NCBI GenBank assembly: GCA_028641055.1
Contig: CM054061.1
Span: forward strand, 61,789,904 to 61,853,903
Origin: Alopecurus myosuroides
Taxonomy: Eukaryota > Streptophyta > Magnoliopsida > Poales > Poaceae
DNA: 64,000 nt
Direction: 5' to 3'
The notes beneath the pieces were generated by a model. The model saw only the letters and a program-made list of their open reading frames with translations. It did no database searches and was not told the DNA's origin. Shown in pieces: positions 1 to 10,897 of the stretch. The number at the start of each line of letters is the position of its first letter. Position 1 is the first letter of the stretch. The translations under genes were made by a program, and so were the position numbers.

Positions 1-598
1 GCACCATATTGGCACTAGACTGCAAATCACCACCTCTCTCAGTTGTGTCCTTTGCCCGAGCTTTCTCCTCAACATCAAGAGACGCTATCAGATTTTCAAC
101 TGATATCTCCTGTCTCTTATGTTTGAGAGATGTGGCGAAACTCCTCCATGAAGAAGGCAGTTTTGCAATAATGCATCCAGCCACAAACTTATCAGGAATC
201 ACACACTTGAGCAGATCAAGCTCCTTCGCAATGCACTGTATCTCATGAGCCTGTTCGACTACAGAACGGTTATTCACCATCTTGTAGTCGTTAAAGCTCT
301 CCATGATATACAGCTCACTGCCAGCATCGGACGCACCGAATTTAGTGTTCAGTGCATCCCAGAGCTCCTTAGCGTCTTCGATGTGCATATACACATCGCA
401 CAGACGTCCCTCCAGGACACTCAGAATACAGCCTCTGAAATTGTTATTGGCTTCCTTGAACTTATTCTGAACCTCGTCAGAAGCTCCTTCAGGAAGGCCA
501 CTCATAACAATGTCCCACACTTTCATGGACTGGAGCCACAGTTGGCTTCTCAGTTGCCATCTCTTAAAGGTGGTACCATTGAACCTATCCGGTTTCAT
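1..598 (-). CDS. Ty1/copia gag (UBN2 type), partial at left edge
   Basis: Reading leftward from an ATG at 598, the frame stays open for 199 codons and runs off the window edge. The protein begins MKPDRFNGTTFKRW and contains LWDALNTKFGASDAGSELY and KLPSSWRSFATSLKH, which is the usual layout of the copia gag (UBN2 family) that forms the virus-like particle. Zinc knuckle, protease and pol would lie outside the window. Just upstream, the minus strand has a stop and an ATTGTAG that resembles a splice acceptor, so the leader may be spliced; that is inference. No break is seen in the visible part. Confidence 0.85.
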   Translation of the reverse strand, partial: MKPDRFNGTTFKRWQLRSQLWLQSMKVWDIVMSGLPEGASDEVQNKFKEANNNFRGCILSVLEGRLCDVYMHIEDAKELWDALNTKFGASDAGSELYIMESFNDYKMVNNRSVVEQAHEIQCIAKELDLLKCVIPDKFVAGCIIAKLPSSWRSFATSLKHKRQEISVENLIASLDVEEKARAKDTTERGGDLQSSANMV

Positions 599-1588
599 CG
601 AATCACTTAAGTGGGAAATTGCCTACAATTAGGTTTTTGGATTGTTGAATAATTAGGCATAATTTCCACGATTAATTCCAGAATATAAATCATGATGACA
701 GCAGCTATTAACATGTGAAGCTCGAACATACTAGATGCAACAGACAACATGAATAATAGCAGCACGATCTCTCTAAACATGTAAACAGTAGACATGTTAA
801 ACAGACAGATCAGGACGCAGATTCCGTACCGTTCGTTTGTGGTAACGTTGTTGATGACAACGTTGGCGATGACGGGTCGGAGTAGACGACGCTTGAGACG
901 GCGGTACGCAGCACCGCCTGACTTGCTAGGCAGACGAGCCGTCGTGGAAGCAGCGAGCAGTCGCGCGAAGCGCTTCCCAAAAACCTAATTCGCCCTCTCC
1001 CGTACAGGATCACAAGGACGACTGGTTCCGGAGACCTGCTCTCCCGTTCGCCGGTGGACGCCGGCGCTCGGGATGGAGTAGACTACGTTGGCGGCGCAAG
1101 GAACAAGGTGTGGCAAAACCTAGATTGGTTTTGTGTGTGTACAGCACCCACGGTGCGCGTATTTTATAGTGCGGTTCGGAAAACCCTAACGTGTGCGACG
1201 TGGGAACCGCCTCAGCTGTGACGCGTCCGTCACGACTACGAAATCGGTTTTCCAAAACAGCAAAATAAACATAAGTATTGTCTCGGCTCGAGGCTCGATT
1301 CACGAAACGCGATCGCGACGTGTCGAGACGAGACGAGACGAGCGAGCGGAGGAGGAGGAGGAGGAGTGCGCGAGAGGCTCTCTTGTTCTCACTCACATAC
1401 AATCCCTACAACACTCCACCTTATAAGGTGGTGTGCAACTCCTCAAACTTCCAATGTGGGACTAAACTTCCCACTCCCACCACTCACTTGTACACATGGG
1501 CCATTTTGAGATTTCAGAATTTGCTATTGGGCTACCCACATATGGGCCCAATATTTCAGCTCACTCATTTGGGCCAAATATTCTAACA
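599..1588 (-). mobile_element. copia 5' LTR plus leader, minus orientation
   Basis: On the minus strand a TGTTAGAATATTTGGCCC terminus starts at 1588, as expected for an LTR beginning with TG. A TATA-like box lies at 1161-1168. The sequence then runs through GC-rich leader to the gag ATG at 598. The exact LTR 3' end and a TGGTATCAGAG primer site were not found, so LTR and leader are given together. It contains GAGAC and GAG microsatellite runs at about 1319-1367. The other LTR is outside the window. Confidence 0.6.
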
Positions 1589-1818
1589 AGTAGCGTTGAT
1601 ATGCTAGCTCCGTGAGCGTGATGGTTTAAGAAGGCGCACACAGTCAGGTCAGTGACAGTGCTAAGCTGAGGTACTGCTACCATCAGATCCTCATAATGGG
1701 TCAACGTAGTCTCGTCAAGGGCACCAAACATCGAAATTGGCTGTGGGCATGGGACCATCATTACAATGTACATATATGTATAGTTAAGACAAGCAAAATA
1801 CACGGAACAATGTTATTA
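1589..1818. other. no gene seen between copia LTR and MITE
   Basis: This stretch has no convincing coding sequence on either strand. It is probably older DNA of the F-box locus into which the copia element inserted. Confidence 0.4.
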
Positions 1819-1900
1819 CTCCCTCCGTCCACTTTTATAAGGCCCACTTTTTACCATTTAAATGCTAAGAAGTGGGCCTTATAAAAGTGGACGGAGGGAG
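1819..1900. mobile_element. Stowaway-type MITE (Tc1/Mariner derived)
   Basis: An 82-bp element begins CTCCCTCCGTCCACTTTTAT and ends with its inverse complement. The two arms pair almost end to end around a short loop near 1850-1866. It is flanked by the TA duplication (1817-1818 and 1901-1902) typical of Stowaway elements. It has no coding capacity and would depend on a mariner transposase elsewhere. Confidence 0.95.
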
Positions 1901-2067
1901 TACTAATTTAGGAGTTGACTTGCACATGATCCTACTCAAGGCTTATCTATATTAAATGGTTGGATGGATTTTGCCAAGACAGATCAAATAACTAACAGGA
2001 AATGAAAAAAAAAACATAAACCAACTTTTTTTGAAACGGTATATTATCTATTTTGAGGTAACCATCA

Positions 2068-2406
2068 TCATGTGCTTGATACTTTCCAATTAAATGGGAA
2101 GACACTAAACACCTGTTTTCCTGTAATGCGCCACCGACTGTGTTTGAAAACCGCCGCCGATGGACCATATCTTTTTTTCCAACGGGACAGCATGCTCGTG
2201 CGGATGGCATCCCGCGTGGGCAGGGAGGCCAGGATGTGGCGAAGCAGGTCGTCGGGGAGGATGCTGAACCTGTCGTGGAACGCGAAAGTCCCGAGGGCGT
2301 TACAGCTCAGGATGTAGCGAAGCCGTAGGTGGTCGGGGAGGCTGTTGATCCTGTAGTCGTAGAGGCTGATGCCGGCGTCGTCGCTGACACCGCGGATTGC
2401 TTCCAT
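2068..2406 (-). pseudogene. F-box gene fragment (FBD/LRR-like type)
   Basis: The 112-codon frame starts MEAIRGVSDDAG and contains an F-box core, SILPDDLLRHILASLPTRDA, followed by RTSMLSRWKKR. F-box proteins are substrate adaptors of SCF ubiquitin ligases. The frame degenerates right after the F-box and lacks any LRR, FBD or other C-terminal domain, so the usual length of about 400 residues is not reached. A second weaker copy, INSLPDHLRLRYILS, precedes the main box, suggesting an internal duplication. The upstream DNA is shared with the other F-box loci in the window, although this F-box is of a different type. Confidence 0.6.
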
Positions 2407-2496
2407 CCTTCGTTTGCTCGCGGGACACAGTAGGTCGATGTATGTATTTGTTGTTCCAAGCTCGGGTGGGGTGGGCGTTCGGCTCGGAATTTCGGC

Positions 2497-2652
2497 CGGT
2501 CATTGCTAAATAACGTAACCGCCAGGATTCGGTGCCCCTTGAATTCGGATCGGTCGAACGGAGTGCCACGCTAGCTCGATGGTAGACATCGCTTCGAGAC
2601 CAACACGTATAGGCAGATTCAAAGAGAAACGTATCGGCTATGGCTTTTCTTT
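2497..2652. repeat. F-box locus upstream block, copy 1
   Basis: The block starting CGGTCATTGCTAAATAACG and including GTAACCGCCAGGATTC and CGCTTCGAGACCAACACG recurs at 38254-38416 and 44282-44505. Each copy lies just upstream (minus sense) of an F-box gene. Here it is interrupted by the Pack-MULE at 2653 and resumes at 3938 with AACTAGACCGTTTG. Confidence 0.85.
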
Positions 2653-2786
2653 GGGAAATGCTGTCGTTCCCCCGGAGGATGATCCTCCAGGCCGCGCTCG
2701 CGCCTATGTGGTAGGTGACTTATCTCACGTTCTTCACAACCACCCACCGAATATTGCTATCCACTCGTCCGCGCCTCCCACCTCCG

Positions 2787-3440
2787 ATGGCCTCCGCCGC
2801 GGCATCGCGCCCCCCGACCCCCCTGCCGCCGCCTCCACCCCCGCCGTCTTCCGCGATGCAGTGGCTCAGCCCGCGCGTGTCCTTCAGCCTCGACGATGCC
2901 GACGGTGGCAGGGACGCGTCGGCCGCTGCCGTGGGAGGAGGGGCTGGGAAGGCGAGCGCCGACTTCGAGTTCTTCCTCGCCGGGTGCTCCGCGGTGTCCA
3001 CCATGCTGCCGCCGACGAGCTCTTCTCCGGGGGCAAGCTCGTGCCGCTCCGCATCCCGCCCGCGGCGTCCTCTAGCGGGTCAACGACGGAGGGGGCGTCC
3101 ATGCGGCCTCCCCTCGCGCCGGTCACGGCGACGCAGCAGCCCGACACGCCGAGTGCGGAGGAGGCGCACTCGAAGGACGTGACGGAGAAGGTCGAGCAGG
3201 CGGCGGCGGCGGAAAAGGAGGAGCCCAAGGTTGTCCCGGCGAGGCGGTGGCGCGATCTGCTCCGGATGCGGAAGCAGCAGGCGTCGTCGTGTTCGTCCGC
3301 GACGGACACCAAGCCGCTGCGCCGTCTCCTCCGCCGCGGGCCCAAGCCGCTGGAGCAGGAACCGTCGCTGAACCTCCCGCTGCTCCGCGAGCACGACGAG
3401 ACACCCGAGAACCCCGCGCAGGCGCCCCAGCTGCGGAGAA
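2787..3440 (+). pseudogene. captured fragment of a MAKR/DUF1645-like gene
   Basis: From the ATG at 2787 the frame reads MASAAASRPPTPLPPP, then MQWLSPRVSFSLDDADGG and ADFEFFLAGCSAVSTML. The reading then shifts by one base near 3005-3012 and continues as ADELFSGGKLVPLRIPP, followed by basic RRWRDLLRMRKQQ. The spacing of FEF and DELFxxGKLVPL resembles plant membrane-associated kinase regulator or DUF1645 proteins; this is recognition, not a search. The shift fits a one-base deletion. The C-terminal part is lost where T-rich MULE sequence begins, near 3460. It lies wholly inside the transposon, so it is a transduplicated gene piece. Confidence 0.6.
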
Positions 3441-3454
3441 ACCCCTGCAAAACG

Positions 3455-3880
3455 GAGACATATTTTTTTGTGCTAATTTTCTGTACAAATGGTTGCTACA
3501 ATACGTTTTTTTTGCTTTTTTTTTACAAATTTTTTGCTACTACAACTCCGGCGAGGTCCCATTTTTTGCTATAATAGAATAATTTTTTTGCTACAATAAC
3601 GCTTTTTTTTTGCTAAATTAGAATAATTTTTTTGCTCCGGCGAGCAAAAGTCTCCGGCCATTGCTCCGGCGAAATTAACTTTTTGCTACTGTAGCAATTT
3701 TTTTTGCTACAGGTCTCCGGCGAGTCTCCGGCGACATCTCCAGCGAGATCTGTCTTTTTTTTGTTTTTTTCGAAACGAACCGTTTTTTTTGCTACACGGA
3801 GCAAAAGCGGGTATTATTTTTGCTCCCGAAGCAAAAGTGCGTTTTTTGGGGGGAAAATGGACACGTGTCATGCAGGGGAC
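3455..3880. repeat. T-rich sub-terminal region with TTTTTTGCTAC and CTCCGGCGA
   Basis: This stretch alternates poly-T blocks followed by GCTAC or GCTCC with short CTCCGGCGA units. It lies inside the MULE terminal repeats and looks like sub-terminal transposon sequence. No gene is seen. Confidence 0.6.
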
Positions 3881-3937
3881 CCGGGGGATGGATAAAATTT
3901 ATCCCCCGGGGGACGCCCAGTGCTGTCCCTTTTCTTT

Positions 3938-4170
3938 CCAACTAGACCGTTTGTGTGCGTACAAAAAAATCACCAACTTTCTTTTTTCTGAATGGTCACA
4001 GGGGGAGAGAGGGAGAAGACCCTCCACCCGAATTGTACTGTTTTTTTTGCATGCAAGGCTTTGCAGCCTATTACAGGATGGGTTCAAGTAAACCAGAATT
4101 TTGCATTGAGGAATTGAAGAGAAGACAAAACAGAAAAACAACACACACACCAACACACAAGACGCGGGGG
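3938..4170. other. F-box locus flank resumed after the MULE, then unclassified DNA
   Basis: The first 45 bases (CCAACTAGACCGTTTG, then CACCAA) match the DNA right of the upstream block at 44478-44510, showing where the interrupted locus continues. The rest, with a CA-rich run near 4140, has no recognised content. Confidence 0.6.
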
Positions 4171-4540
4171 CAGGGTGGAAAACAGGTGCACTTGAGAAGC
4201 GCTAATGGGCGTGCTCGCACGACAACCATTATCAGGAACACAGGCATATGCAGTGTATTTGAGGAGTGGCACTGACAAAGAGCATCCAACCCCGAGACCA
4301 TGCAGATTGCAGCACCACCACCTGCTTGCAGGGTGACCATCCACTAGATAGTATACCAGGAGCAAAAGCGGGCCAACGAGTGAAGCTGGCATAGTCGAAG
4401 GTTCTTACTCTGCCGAGAGAGCGATGCAGACATGAAGCTCACGTTGTAGATAGGGTGCCAGAACTGCGAGGAGTCCCTAACGGCATTGAAGAGCGTTGCA
4501 AGACCGAGATTGCACCAATGTCATGAACCTTGACTACGAA
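4171..4540 (+). repeat. retroelement block X (non-coding)
   Basis: This block is the inverse complement of 46855-47003 joined to 48711-48928. Shared pieces include CACTTGAGAAGCGC, GAGTGGCACTGACAAAG and GAGGAGTCCCTAAC. Here it is uninterrupted and therefore serves as the empty site for the solo LTR at 47004-48705. It is probably internal non-coding DNA of a gypsy family. Confidence 0.8.
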
Positions 4541-4901
4541 ACATATCACTAATGCTCTCATTCAAGCTAAGGAAGAAAGGCTCAAGGTTGAAGCCTCTAT
4601 TCCTAGGAGATTACAAGATGGTTGGGAGCCCACTATTAGAATAAGAGTGAATGATTTTGATTCCAGTTCTTTGTGTCATCTTGGTGCAAATTCTTCTATT
4701 ATGCCTAAAATTTCATATGGTATGCTTGATTTGAAACCATTGGATCAGAGTATCTTGGGAGTGCATCTTATAGACTCCACTATTAAAAGACCTTTGGGAA
4801 GGATTGATGATGTTCTTATCATTTCCATGTTGATTTTCTTGAGAATGCAATGCTTCTTGTCGTATCATTTTGGGGAGACATTTTCTTCAAACCGTTGGTG
4901 A
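4530..4901 (+). pseudogene. Athila-like gypsy protease remnant
   Basis: The frame carries GWEPTIRIRVNDFDSSSLCH, then LGANSSIMPKISYGMLDLKP and IKRPLGRIDDVLI. This order is that of the retropepsin domain in Triticeae gypsy polyproteins. The catalytic aspartate expected just before the LGA motif is replaced by histidine, so the enzyme would be inactive. The frame ends soon after and no reverse transcriptase follows, so this is a decayed remnant of the element that hosts the 13.56-kb insertion. Confidence 0.7.
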
Positions 4902-5348
4902 CATTATTGATATGAAAGAGGGAATTATAAGATTTAAGTTCCCCTTAAAAAGGGCATGGAACACGTCCCTAGAAAGAGAATGAAGTTACCTTTTCAATGC
5001 CTTGTGAGGACTACCTATGATTCTATTGATAACACTTGATTCGTTCTTCATGCCTAGCTAAAAGGCGTTAAAGAAAAGCGCTTGTGGTAGGAAACCCACT
5101 TTGTTTTCCTTTGTTATTTATTTGTTTTCTTCTTATTTCTTTTGTTATTTTGTTGTATTAGAAGTTTTTACCTCTGTAACAACCTATCCTTATCCTTTTA
5201 CTTCGTTTTTGTGCAAAGAGTAGCCTCTAATAGAGAGTTAGTATATTTTGGGGAAATTGTTGTTTTCTGTCCAGATTTTTGCGCTTCACCAAAAACCTCG
5301 TTTCTGTCAGCCAGAACCCGAGGAATTTTTTATAATTTTTTGGCACAT
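4902..5348 (+). mobile_element. Athila-like element, non-coding internal DNA, left part
   Basis: The stretch contains GCCTAGCTAAAAGGCGTTAA and GCGCTTGTGGTAGGAAACCC, phrases typical of the region after the open reading frame in Triticeae Athila-like elements. It ends with CACAT, the target duplication of the inserted chromovirus, and continues at 18909. Confidence 0.65.
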
Positions 5349-8300
5349 TGTAACATCCCAAGTATGAAAAACACCATTACAATGTTTGCTTCTTGTTAAT
5401 TTATGTTTTGCATCATGTCATCATAAGCATTGCATTTGTTTTCCCTTGTTTTTTCCATTTGAATTTCAAACCAAATTTCAAAATCCTTGTTCATACTTGT
5501 TCTGTTACAATTTTCAAATGAAACTTTCAAATCAAACCAATCATTGTTTCCAATAAACTTGAAAATAAAAACTTTTAACTTGCTTCTTTTCAATAATTCA
5601 ATTAATACCAAATTCACCCAAAATCATTTGAATTTTCAAACAGCAACAAAATTTAAAATTTTGTAAAACAAAAAGTTGCACAACTGGGCTTTTGTAAATA
5701 ACGACCTATAAAAATTATCACCAAAGTTTAAAACCCCAAAAACCCTTCTTTTTCTCTCCTTTTCTTCCCTTTTCTTTTCTGCAAAAAAAAACAGAATCAG
5801 AAAACAGAAAAAACAAAAAAAAAGAGAGAAGGGGGCAGGCCAGCCAAGTGGGCTGAGCCCACCAGCCCCCAGGCCTAGCCCACCTTTTCTCCCGATCCCC
5901 TACCTCTGTACGGCGCGACATCGGAGATGTCCACGTCGAACGGCAGGAGATGGGACGGCCAGCAGCGTGCCCCCTCCTCCTTATAGCCACCCCCGAGGGC
6001 TCCTCCCTGCTGCCCTAGCCTCCTCCTCCATCTCTCTGCCGCCACCGCCGTTTTCTTCCTCCTCCCTCCGCTGTTCCCTCTCTGCTCTCTGAACCACCGC
6101 ACACCACCGCAACCAATTCCGACGATCGCCGCCGCTATGGACACCTCCCGGCCTGGTTAGCTGCGGGAACGGTTTCACTTTGCAGTCCTCTCCCTCCTCG
6201 TTTCCAGGGAGGAGGCTGAGAAGGCCTGGACCATCGCCGTCGTCCACCTCTCCGGGGACTGCCACGCCACCTCACCGAGCACCTCCTCCTCCTTCCTCTC
6301 CCCGGTGAGCACGTTCCCCTCTTCCTTTCCCTCTCTCTCCCGATGCGCGCACACACCTTGCACCTCCCTATACTGGCCCACAAGCAGCAGCACAGCGTCG
6401 CCGCCGGCGACCACCGTGCTCTCCGTCAGGTTCAGCAACTGAACTAGTTTCAGTTTCGTCAGATAAATCTCGAGGCTTTGCCTCAAAACCGCGCGCGCCT
6501 CTCTACTGTCAAGATACATCAGCACACCCCAGTGGCACACGCACTGCGCACACGCACACGAGGGCGAGGGTTCGAATCCCCCCCTCGCGGGATTAAATCC
6601 CAACATTTTTGCAACGCGCGCTGACAGGTGGGGCTCCCCTGTCAGCGACCCTGCAACCACGCGCTCGCACACGCACGCCACATAAGCGCCACCGTGGCCC
6701 AGGGCCCTCTGTCAGTGGCTCAGACTGGGCCACTGCGAGGTGAAATTCGTTTCTGGCCCTTTTCTTTTTAAAATCCAGTCCCTGTAATTTACAGAATGGT
6801 CCCTGGTTATCAAACCATCATAGATCCCTCATTTTAAATTCAAATTCAACATGTTAAATATGTTTTCCATACCAAATCCAATTCTCTACATGTTTAAACT
6901 ATTTGTATACTGTTTTGAACATTTCAAATGTTTTCAAAAATTCAAATTCAAACTACTATCTCAAATTTGGTCAAATTCATAACTAATTCAAATTTAAGTC
7001 AAATGGCACATATAAAATATGTTTTCCATGCAAAATTGAACAAGCTTTACAAATATAAACTTTGTTTCCTGTTTTGAATAATTAAAATTGGTTAAATAAT
7101 TTAAACCTTGTTTAAATCATTTAAAATTGCTAAATTCATAACTTGGTCAAACTGAATTCTTTTTTAACATATAAAATATGTTTTCAAACCAGAAAAATAT
7201 AATCTTGTCAAATATGAATTTTATTTAATGTTTTGAACAAATAAAAATTCAAATAATTTCATACTGGAATTAAATTCATTTAAACTTTGTTTAAACTTGT
7301 TTAATTCATAATTAATTCATTTTAAATCCATTGTCAACAAATGAAACATGTATTCCACCTAAAATTTTGTGTTCTTTCCAAAGATGAATTTTGTTATCTA
7401 TTTTGAACATTTAAAATTGGTGAAAATAACAAATGCTTGTATAACTCATTTAAGAAGCCAAATTTCATAACTTAACAAATAAAATTTCCAAACTTGGTAA
7501 ACAACATTTCAATTGAAGCTATTGTTGTTTTCTTATTGTTTTCCTCATCCATGCATCATTCTAATCAACTTTCATATGATGGTTATTTGTAGATCACTTA
7601 ATTCAACTTTAATTTATGGGCTTTTCCATATGCAATCCAAATTGCATATAGGCCCATTTAATTATGTTACCATGTCAATTTAGCTTATCTTTGATGCATC
7701 AATTAAATTGTCATGCATCATCCCATGATTGTGCATTATGCCATGTTATTGATTGTTTGTCTCTCTGCGTTGTTTGTTTGCTTCTTCTCGAATAGACGAC
7801 GTTGAGACAGACGAGGTTTACGACACTACTTCTGAGCAGTTAGCCCAGTACCAGGCTACTGAGTTTGCAGGCAAGTATTCACTCACATGAACCATTGTGT
7901 CCTTTCCACACTGGATACCGATACTTTTCGTTGTCTATCCTGCTAGCCTTAAGATTCGTTGCTTGTGTTCCGATCCTATCACATGTTATCCTGTAACCCT
8001 GATATAGCATGTCCTCCACACCTAAAACCCCGTTGCTTGTTGCCCGTGTCTTACTAGCATGCTTAGGATTGTTTATGCTCGAGTCTGATGTCCGTTATTT
8101 CTGTTACCTTATTTATTATCATTATGGGGGCACGATGTCTAAACAACAACCTGTTAATGTTGAGGTAATGCTAATTTGATGATAAGGCACCGGCAGGAGG
8201 CCGGGAATGGTTTTGAGGCCTGCTAGTGTCGAACTCAGGAAAAGTTCTTGTCCTCTAGGTCCATGATGAGCGCGCTAATCGCATGTGGGAAGCGTGTATG

Positions 8301-9617
8301 GGCGCCCCCCTCAACTTTGATTCGATTCGCATCTCGTCCAAATCGCCTCATTTAGTTCGGGTTTTCCATTTGCCGCATGTATATGCAGGTGCGAACCCTT
8401 GGCGCCAGGGTGGTAACTTTTGTAGTCGGCATTTAGGGAGACACGTTCTTAGAGTGCTATGAGGGTCCCCTTTTCTTCGTCGGGCTTGATTAGCCGTGCG
8501 CTCAACTGCACGGGGTTCTTTGGGCCTGATGCGAAGAAGAGTTGGGTTGTGTTGAGTACCTCGCTTGGTGGGTTGATCCCCCGTCTGGCGGGTTATTATT
8601 ACGTGTACGGCCAAATTGGTGCATCCCTGCAGGGTTAAATCTTCTCGAGAAGCCGTGTTGTCCGCGGTTATGGATGACTTGGTGATAGGGCTGGCTAACA
8701 AGGATTAGACAACTTACACCTAATTAATACTAATGTTGACTAGTAATAGGCTTAATGACACAACAACTGGAACCTTCACTAATCCAACTGTGTGAGTTAT
8801 CCTCGAATTGCTTCTTTGGATAAGGGGCGAGATCCAGGATGGGTTTGTTTGAGGATAGTGGTAGTTGGTTCCGATACGCTATCTTATCCCCTTCTTTTAG
8901 CCGGATGTTGTAGCGTGTCTCTGTAGTTGGTTAGGCAGCCCGCTGCCGCACTTTTGTATCACCTATCTTCCGTTGAACCCAAAGCATCTGTACTTGGTGT
9001 TGCCGGGTACACTTTGGTATCTTGTGCGTCTTGCTTGCCAGTACTCGTCTGTACTGACCCCTTTGGGGCTGCGTGTTCTGCAGATTACGTTTCCGAGGAT
9101 CCCATGGTGGCTACTACGTGGAGTATGACGAGGTTGCTGACGAGTAGATAGCGGACCCGGGCAGGATCCGAGACATCGTGGATGGGCTCCGTCTTTTCGT
9201 TTCCGGCCTCTTTGGACTATTTGGATCTTGTCTGTACTCAGACACTTTGTATCCTTCCGCTGTGATGTAATGATGACTTGTTGGGACATGTGTCCTCTAG
9301 ATGATTGTATTTGCTATCTCTGCTCTAGTGAGAGCTATTTGCCACTTATTTCTATTTCTTTGTGTCTTAGAGATTTGTTGTGATATCACTTGTTCAAATG
9401 CCGTTGACGTACCATGTGTGTATGTTATGAAGTACGTCAATGGAAGTAGTCGGATTTCTATGGGATGGTTTACGCAGACGATGAATTGTAGAGGTTGGTT
9501 GTCACACGTTTACGTGTTGGCCTACTCATATTGAGATGCGGGTGCTGGTAAGCCCCGTAAGCCAATTACCTACTGTTTAGCGGGTTGTGAGTATCCTCTA
9601 GAAGTCCGGGTGCGGCA
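5349..9617 (+). repeat. 5' LTR of the chromovirus (4269 bp)
   Basis: It starts TGTAACATCCCAAGTATG and ends GTCCGGGTGCGGCA, matching the 3' copy end to end. The middle (about 6780-7700) is A/T-rich with many CAAATT and TTTTGAAC runs. A short tRNA-like box, GAGGGTTCGAATCCCCC, lies near 6560. Small open frames inside are not supported as genes. Promoter and polyadenylation signals would lie here, but I could not place the TATA box with confidence. Confidence 0.95.
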
Positions 9618-10201
9618 AATGGTATCAGAGCCTGTCTGCCTGTAGGATCCCTTTTACTGGTCGCAGTTGAGTCTAGAAACTATTTTGTAGCAATATAGGA
9701 AAAATGAAACGTGAGAGTAGGAATTCTGTTCTTTTATTTCTTTCCCCACCCACCATCCCTTTTCTGGTAAGGAAGTGCAACGTTGTTTTCTCTTCTCATC
9801 TAAACTTTCAAGTTAGGATTTCACGTATCGTGGTTTCTCTAGGATAGTTATATCTACTAGACCATAGGAATGGAGGTGGTTGTGACATGATTTATCATGT
9901 TGCCTACTCACGATTGAGAACGGAGGCACATAAGCCCCGGAAGCAGATCCTCTATTCCTTAAGCAGTAGATATTGATCCTTTGGAAGCCCGGATGGGTTT
10001 TCCGTAGTACCTCAGGAGTGTTTGGTCTCGTGTTTCCCCAATGTTGCTTCGATATCCTGTTCTTCTCAACATCCTTTTCGTCCGTTGAAACCTTGTTGTT
10101 GCTTGCCACTTCAGTTCTTCTACCGGCGTCGGAATAATCTATCTTTCGGTTGCCAAGTCTATCCTTTTCTATTGTTGGGCTAAAATTCATTTCCATTCAG
10201 G
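9618..10201 (+). promoter_or_regulatory. primer-binding site and untranslated leader
   Basis: Two bases after the LTR, TGGTATCAGAGCC (from 9620) matches the 3' end of initiator tRNA-Met, the primer for minus-strand DNA synthesis. The remaining leader up to the gag ATG has no coding sequence. Confidence 0.9.
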
Positions 10202-10897
10202 ATGCCGCCAACAAGGAACAACACGCCTGAGCCACCACCAATCGCGGAGCTGTTGACTCAGATGACCCAAGTCATGACGCATATGGCCCAGTTTCAGGCT
10301 AATCAACACATCAACAAGACAGCTCCACGAGTCAGCATCAAGGAGTTTCTCAGTCTGGGCCCAAGAGCTTTCGTGGCCACACGCGAGCCTCTGGACGCTG
10401 AAGACTGGATCCGTGAGATAGCCAAGGCTCTGGAGATTGCACACGTAGCTGAAGAAGACAAGGTCAAGTATGCCTCCTATCTGCTGAAGGGTCAGGCAGC
10501 TACTTGGTGGGAGAACTTCCAGGCCATGAGAACTGGCATGCCAGTCACGTGGGATTGTTTCAAGGAAGCCTTCCTGAAGCACCACATTCCAGATGGTCTC
10601 ATGGAAAGGATGCGTGAAGAGTTTTGCTCACTCAAGCAGGGCAAGCTGGACGTCATCGGGTATCAGAGTGAGTTCAATCGCCTCGCTCGGTACGATGGAG
10701 ATGAGGTGTCCACTGAAGCTAAGAAGATGGCAAGGTTCCACAGAGGTTTTAACCCGGAACTCAAGTATGCCCTCACCAATATCAAGGCCAACAGCTTGAG
10801 GATCTCGTTAACACCGCGCTCAATGAAGAAAATGGGTGCAAGGCGTTCGAGGAGTCTCGCAAGCACTCGCGTGAGGGTGGTTCTTCCTCCAACATGA
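10202..10897 (+). CDS. gag: gag (capsid part) of the chromovirus, frameshifted at its end
   Basis: The ATG follows CAGG. The protein has the Retrotrans_gag pattern, with [40 protein letters not shown] and [20 protein letters not shown]. It forms the capsid. Near 10795-10801 the meaningful frame passes to the next frame, which continues without stop into the zinc knuckle and pol. The last 30 or so residues before the stop at 10897 are therefore out of frame. The simplest reading is a single-base deletion that splits what was one gag-pol frame. The apparent four-base overlap with the downstream frame is a by-product of this. Confidence 0.9.
   Translation: MPPTRNNTPEPPPIAELLTQMTQVMTHMAQFQANQHINKTAPRVSIKEFLSLGPRAFVATREPLDAEDWIREIAKALEIAHVAEEDKVKYASYLLKGQAATWWENFQAMRTGMPVTWDCFKEAFLKHHIPDGLMERMREEFCSLKQGKLDVIGYQSEFNRLARYDGDEVSTEAKKMARFHRGFNPELKYALTNIKANSLRISLTPRSMKKMGARRSRSLASTRVRVVLPPT

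Larger units (their letters stand above)
2653..3928. mobile_element. Pack-MULE-like element (non-autonomous Mutator)
   Basis: The element begins GGGAAATGCTGTCGTTCCCC and its right end reads, as inverse complement, GGACAGCACTGGGCGTCCCC, so the ends form imperfect inverted repeats of about 30 bp. It is flanked by a perfect 9-bp duplication, CTTTTCTTT (2644-2652 and 3929-3937), the length typical of Mutator-like elements. A related site without the insertion is present at about 44455-44490, where the same flanks are almost directly joined. The interior holds a captured host-gene fragment and T-rich sub-terminal DNA. No transposase is encoded. Confidence 0.85.

Noticed and set aside
9..610. Plus-strand open frames over the copia gag
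   Set aside because: They are the complement of the gag frame, which has a recognisable UBN2 pattern on the minus strand.
2579..3574. 331-codon open frame across the F-box flank and MULE
   Set aside because: It starts outside the transposon in the shared upstream block and crosses a frameshift in the captured gene; only the part after about 3010 matches the captured protein.
6552..6580. tRNA gene in the chromovirus LTR
   Set aside because: Only a B-box-like GGTTCGAATCC is present; no A box or cloverleaf could be made.
8348..9289. Open frames repeated in both chromovirus LTRs
   Set aside because: They lie inside LTRs, lack motifs and differ by indels between the copies (partners at 17639-18580).
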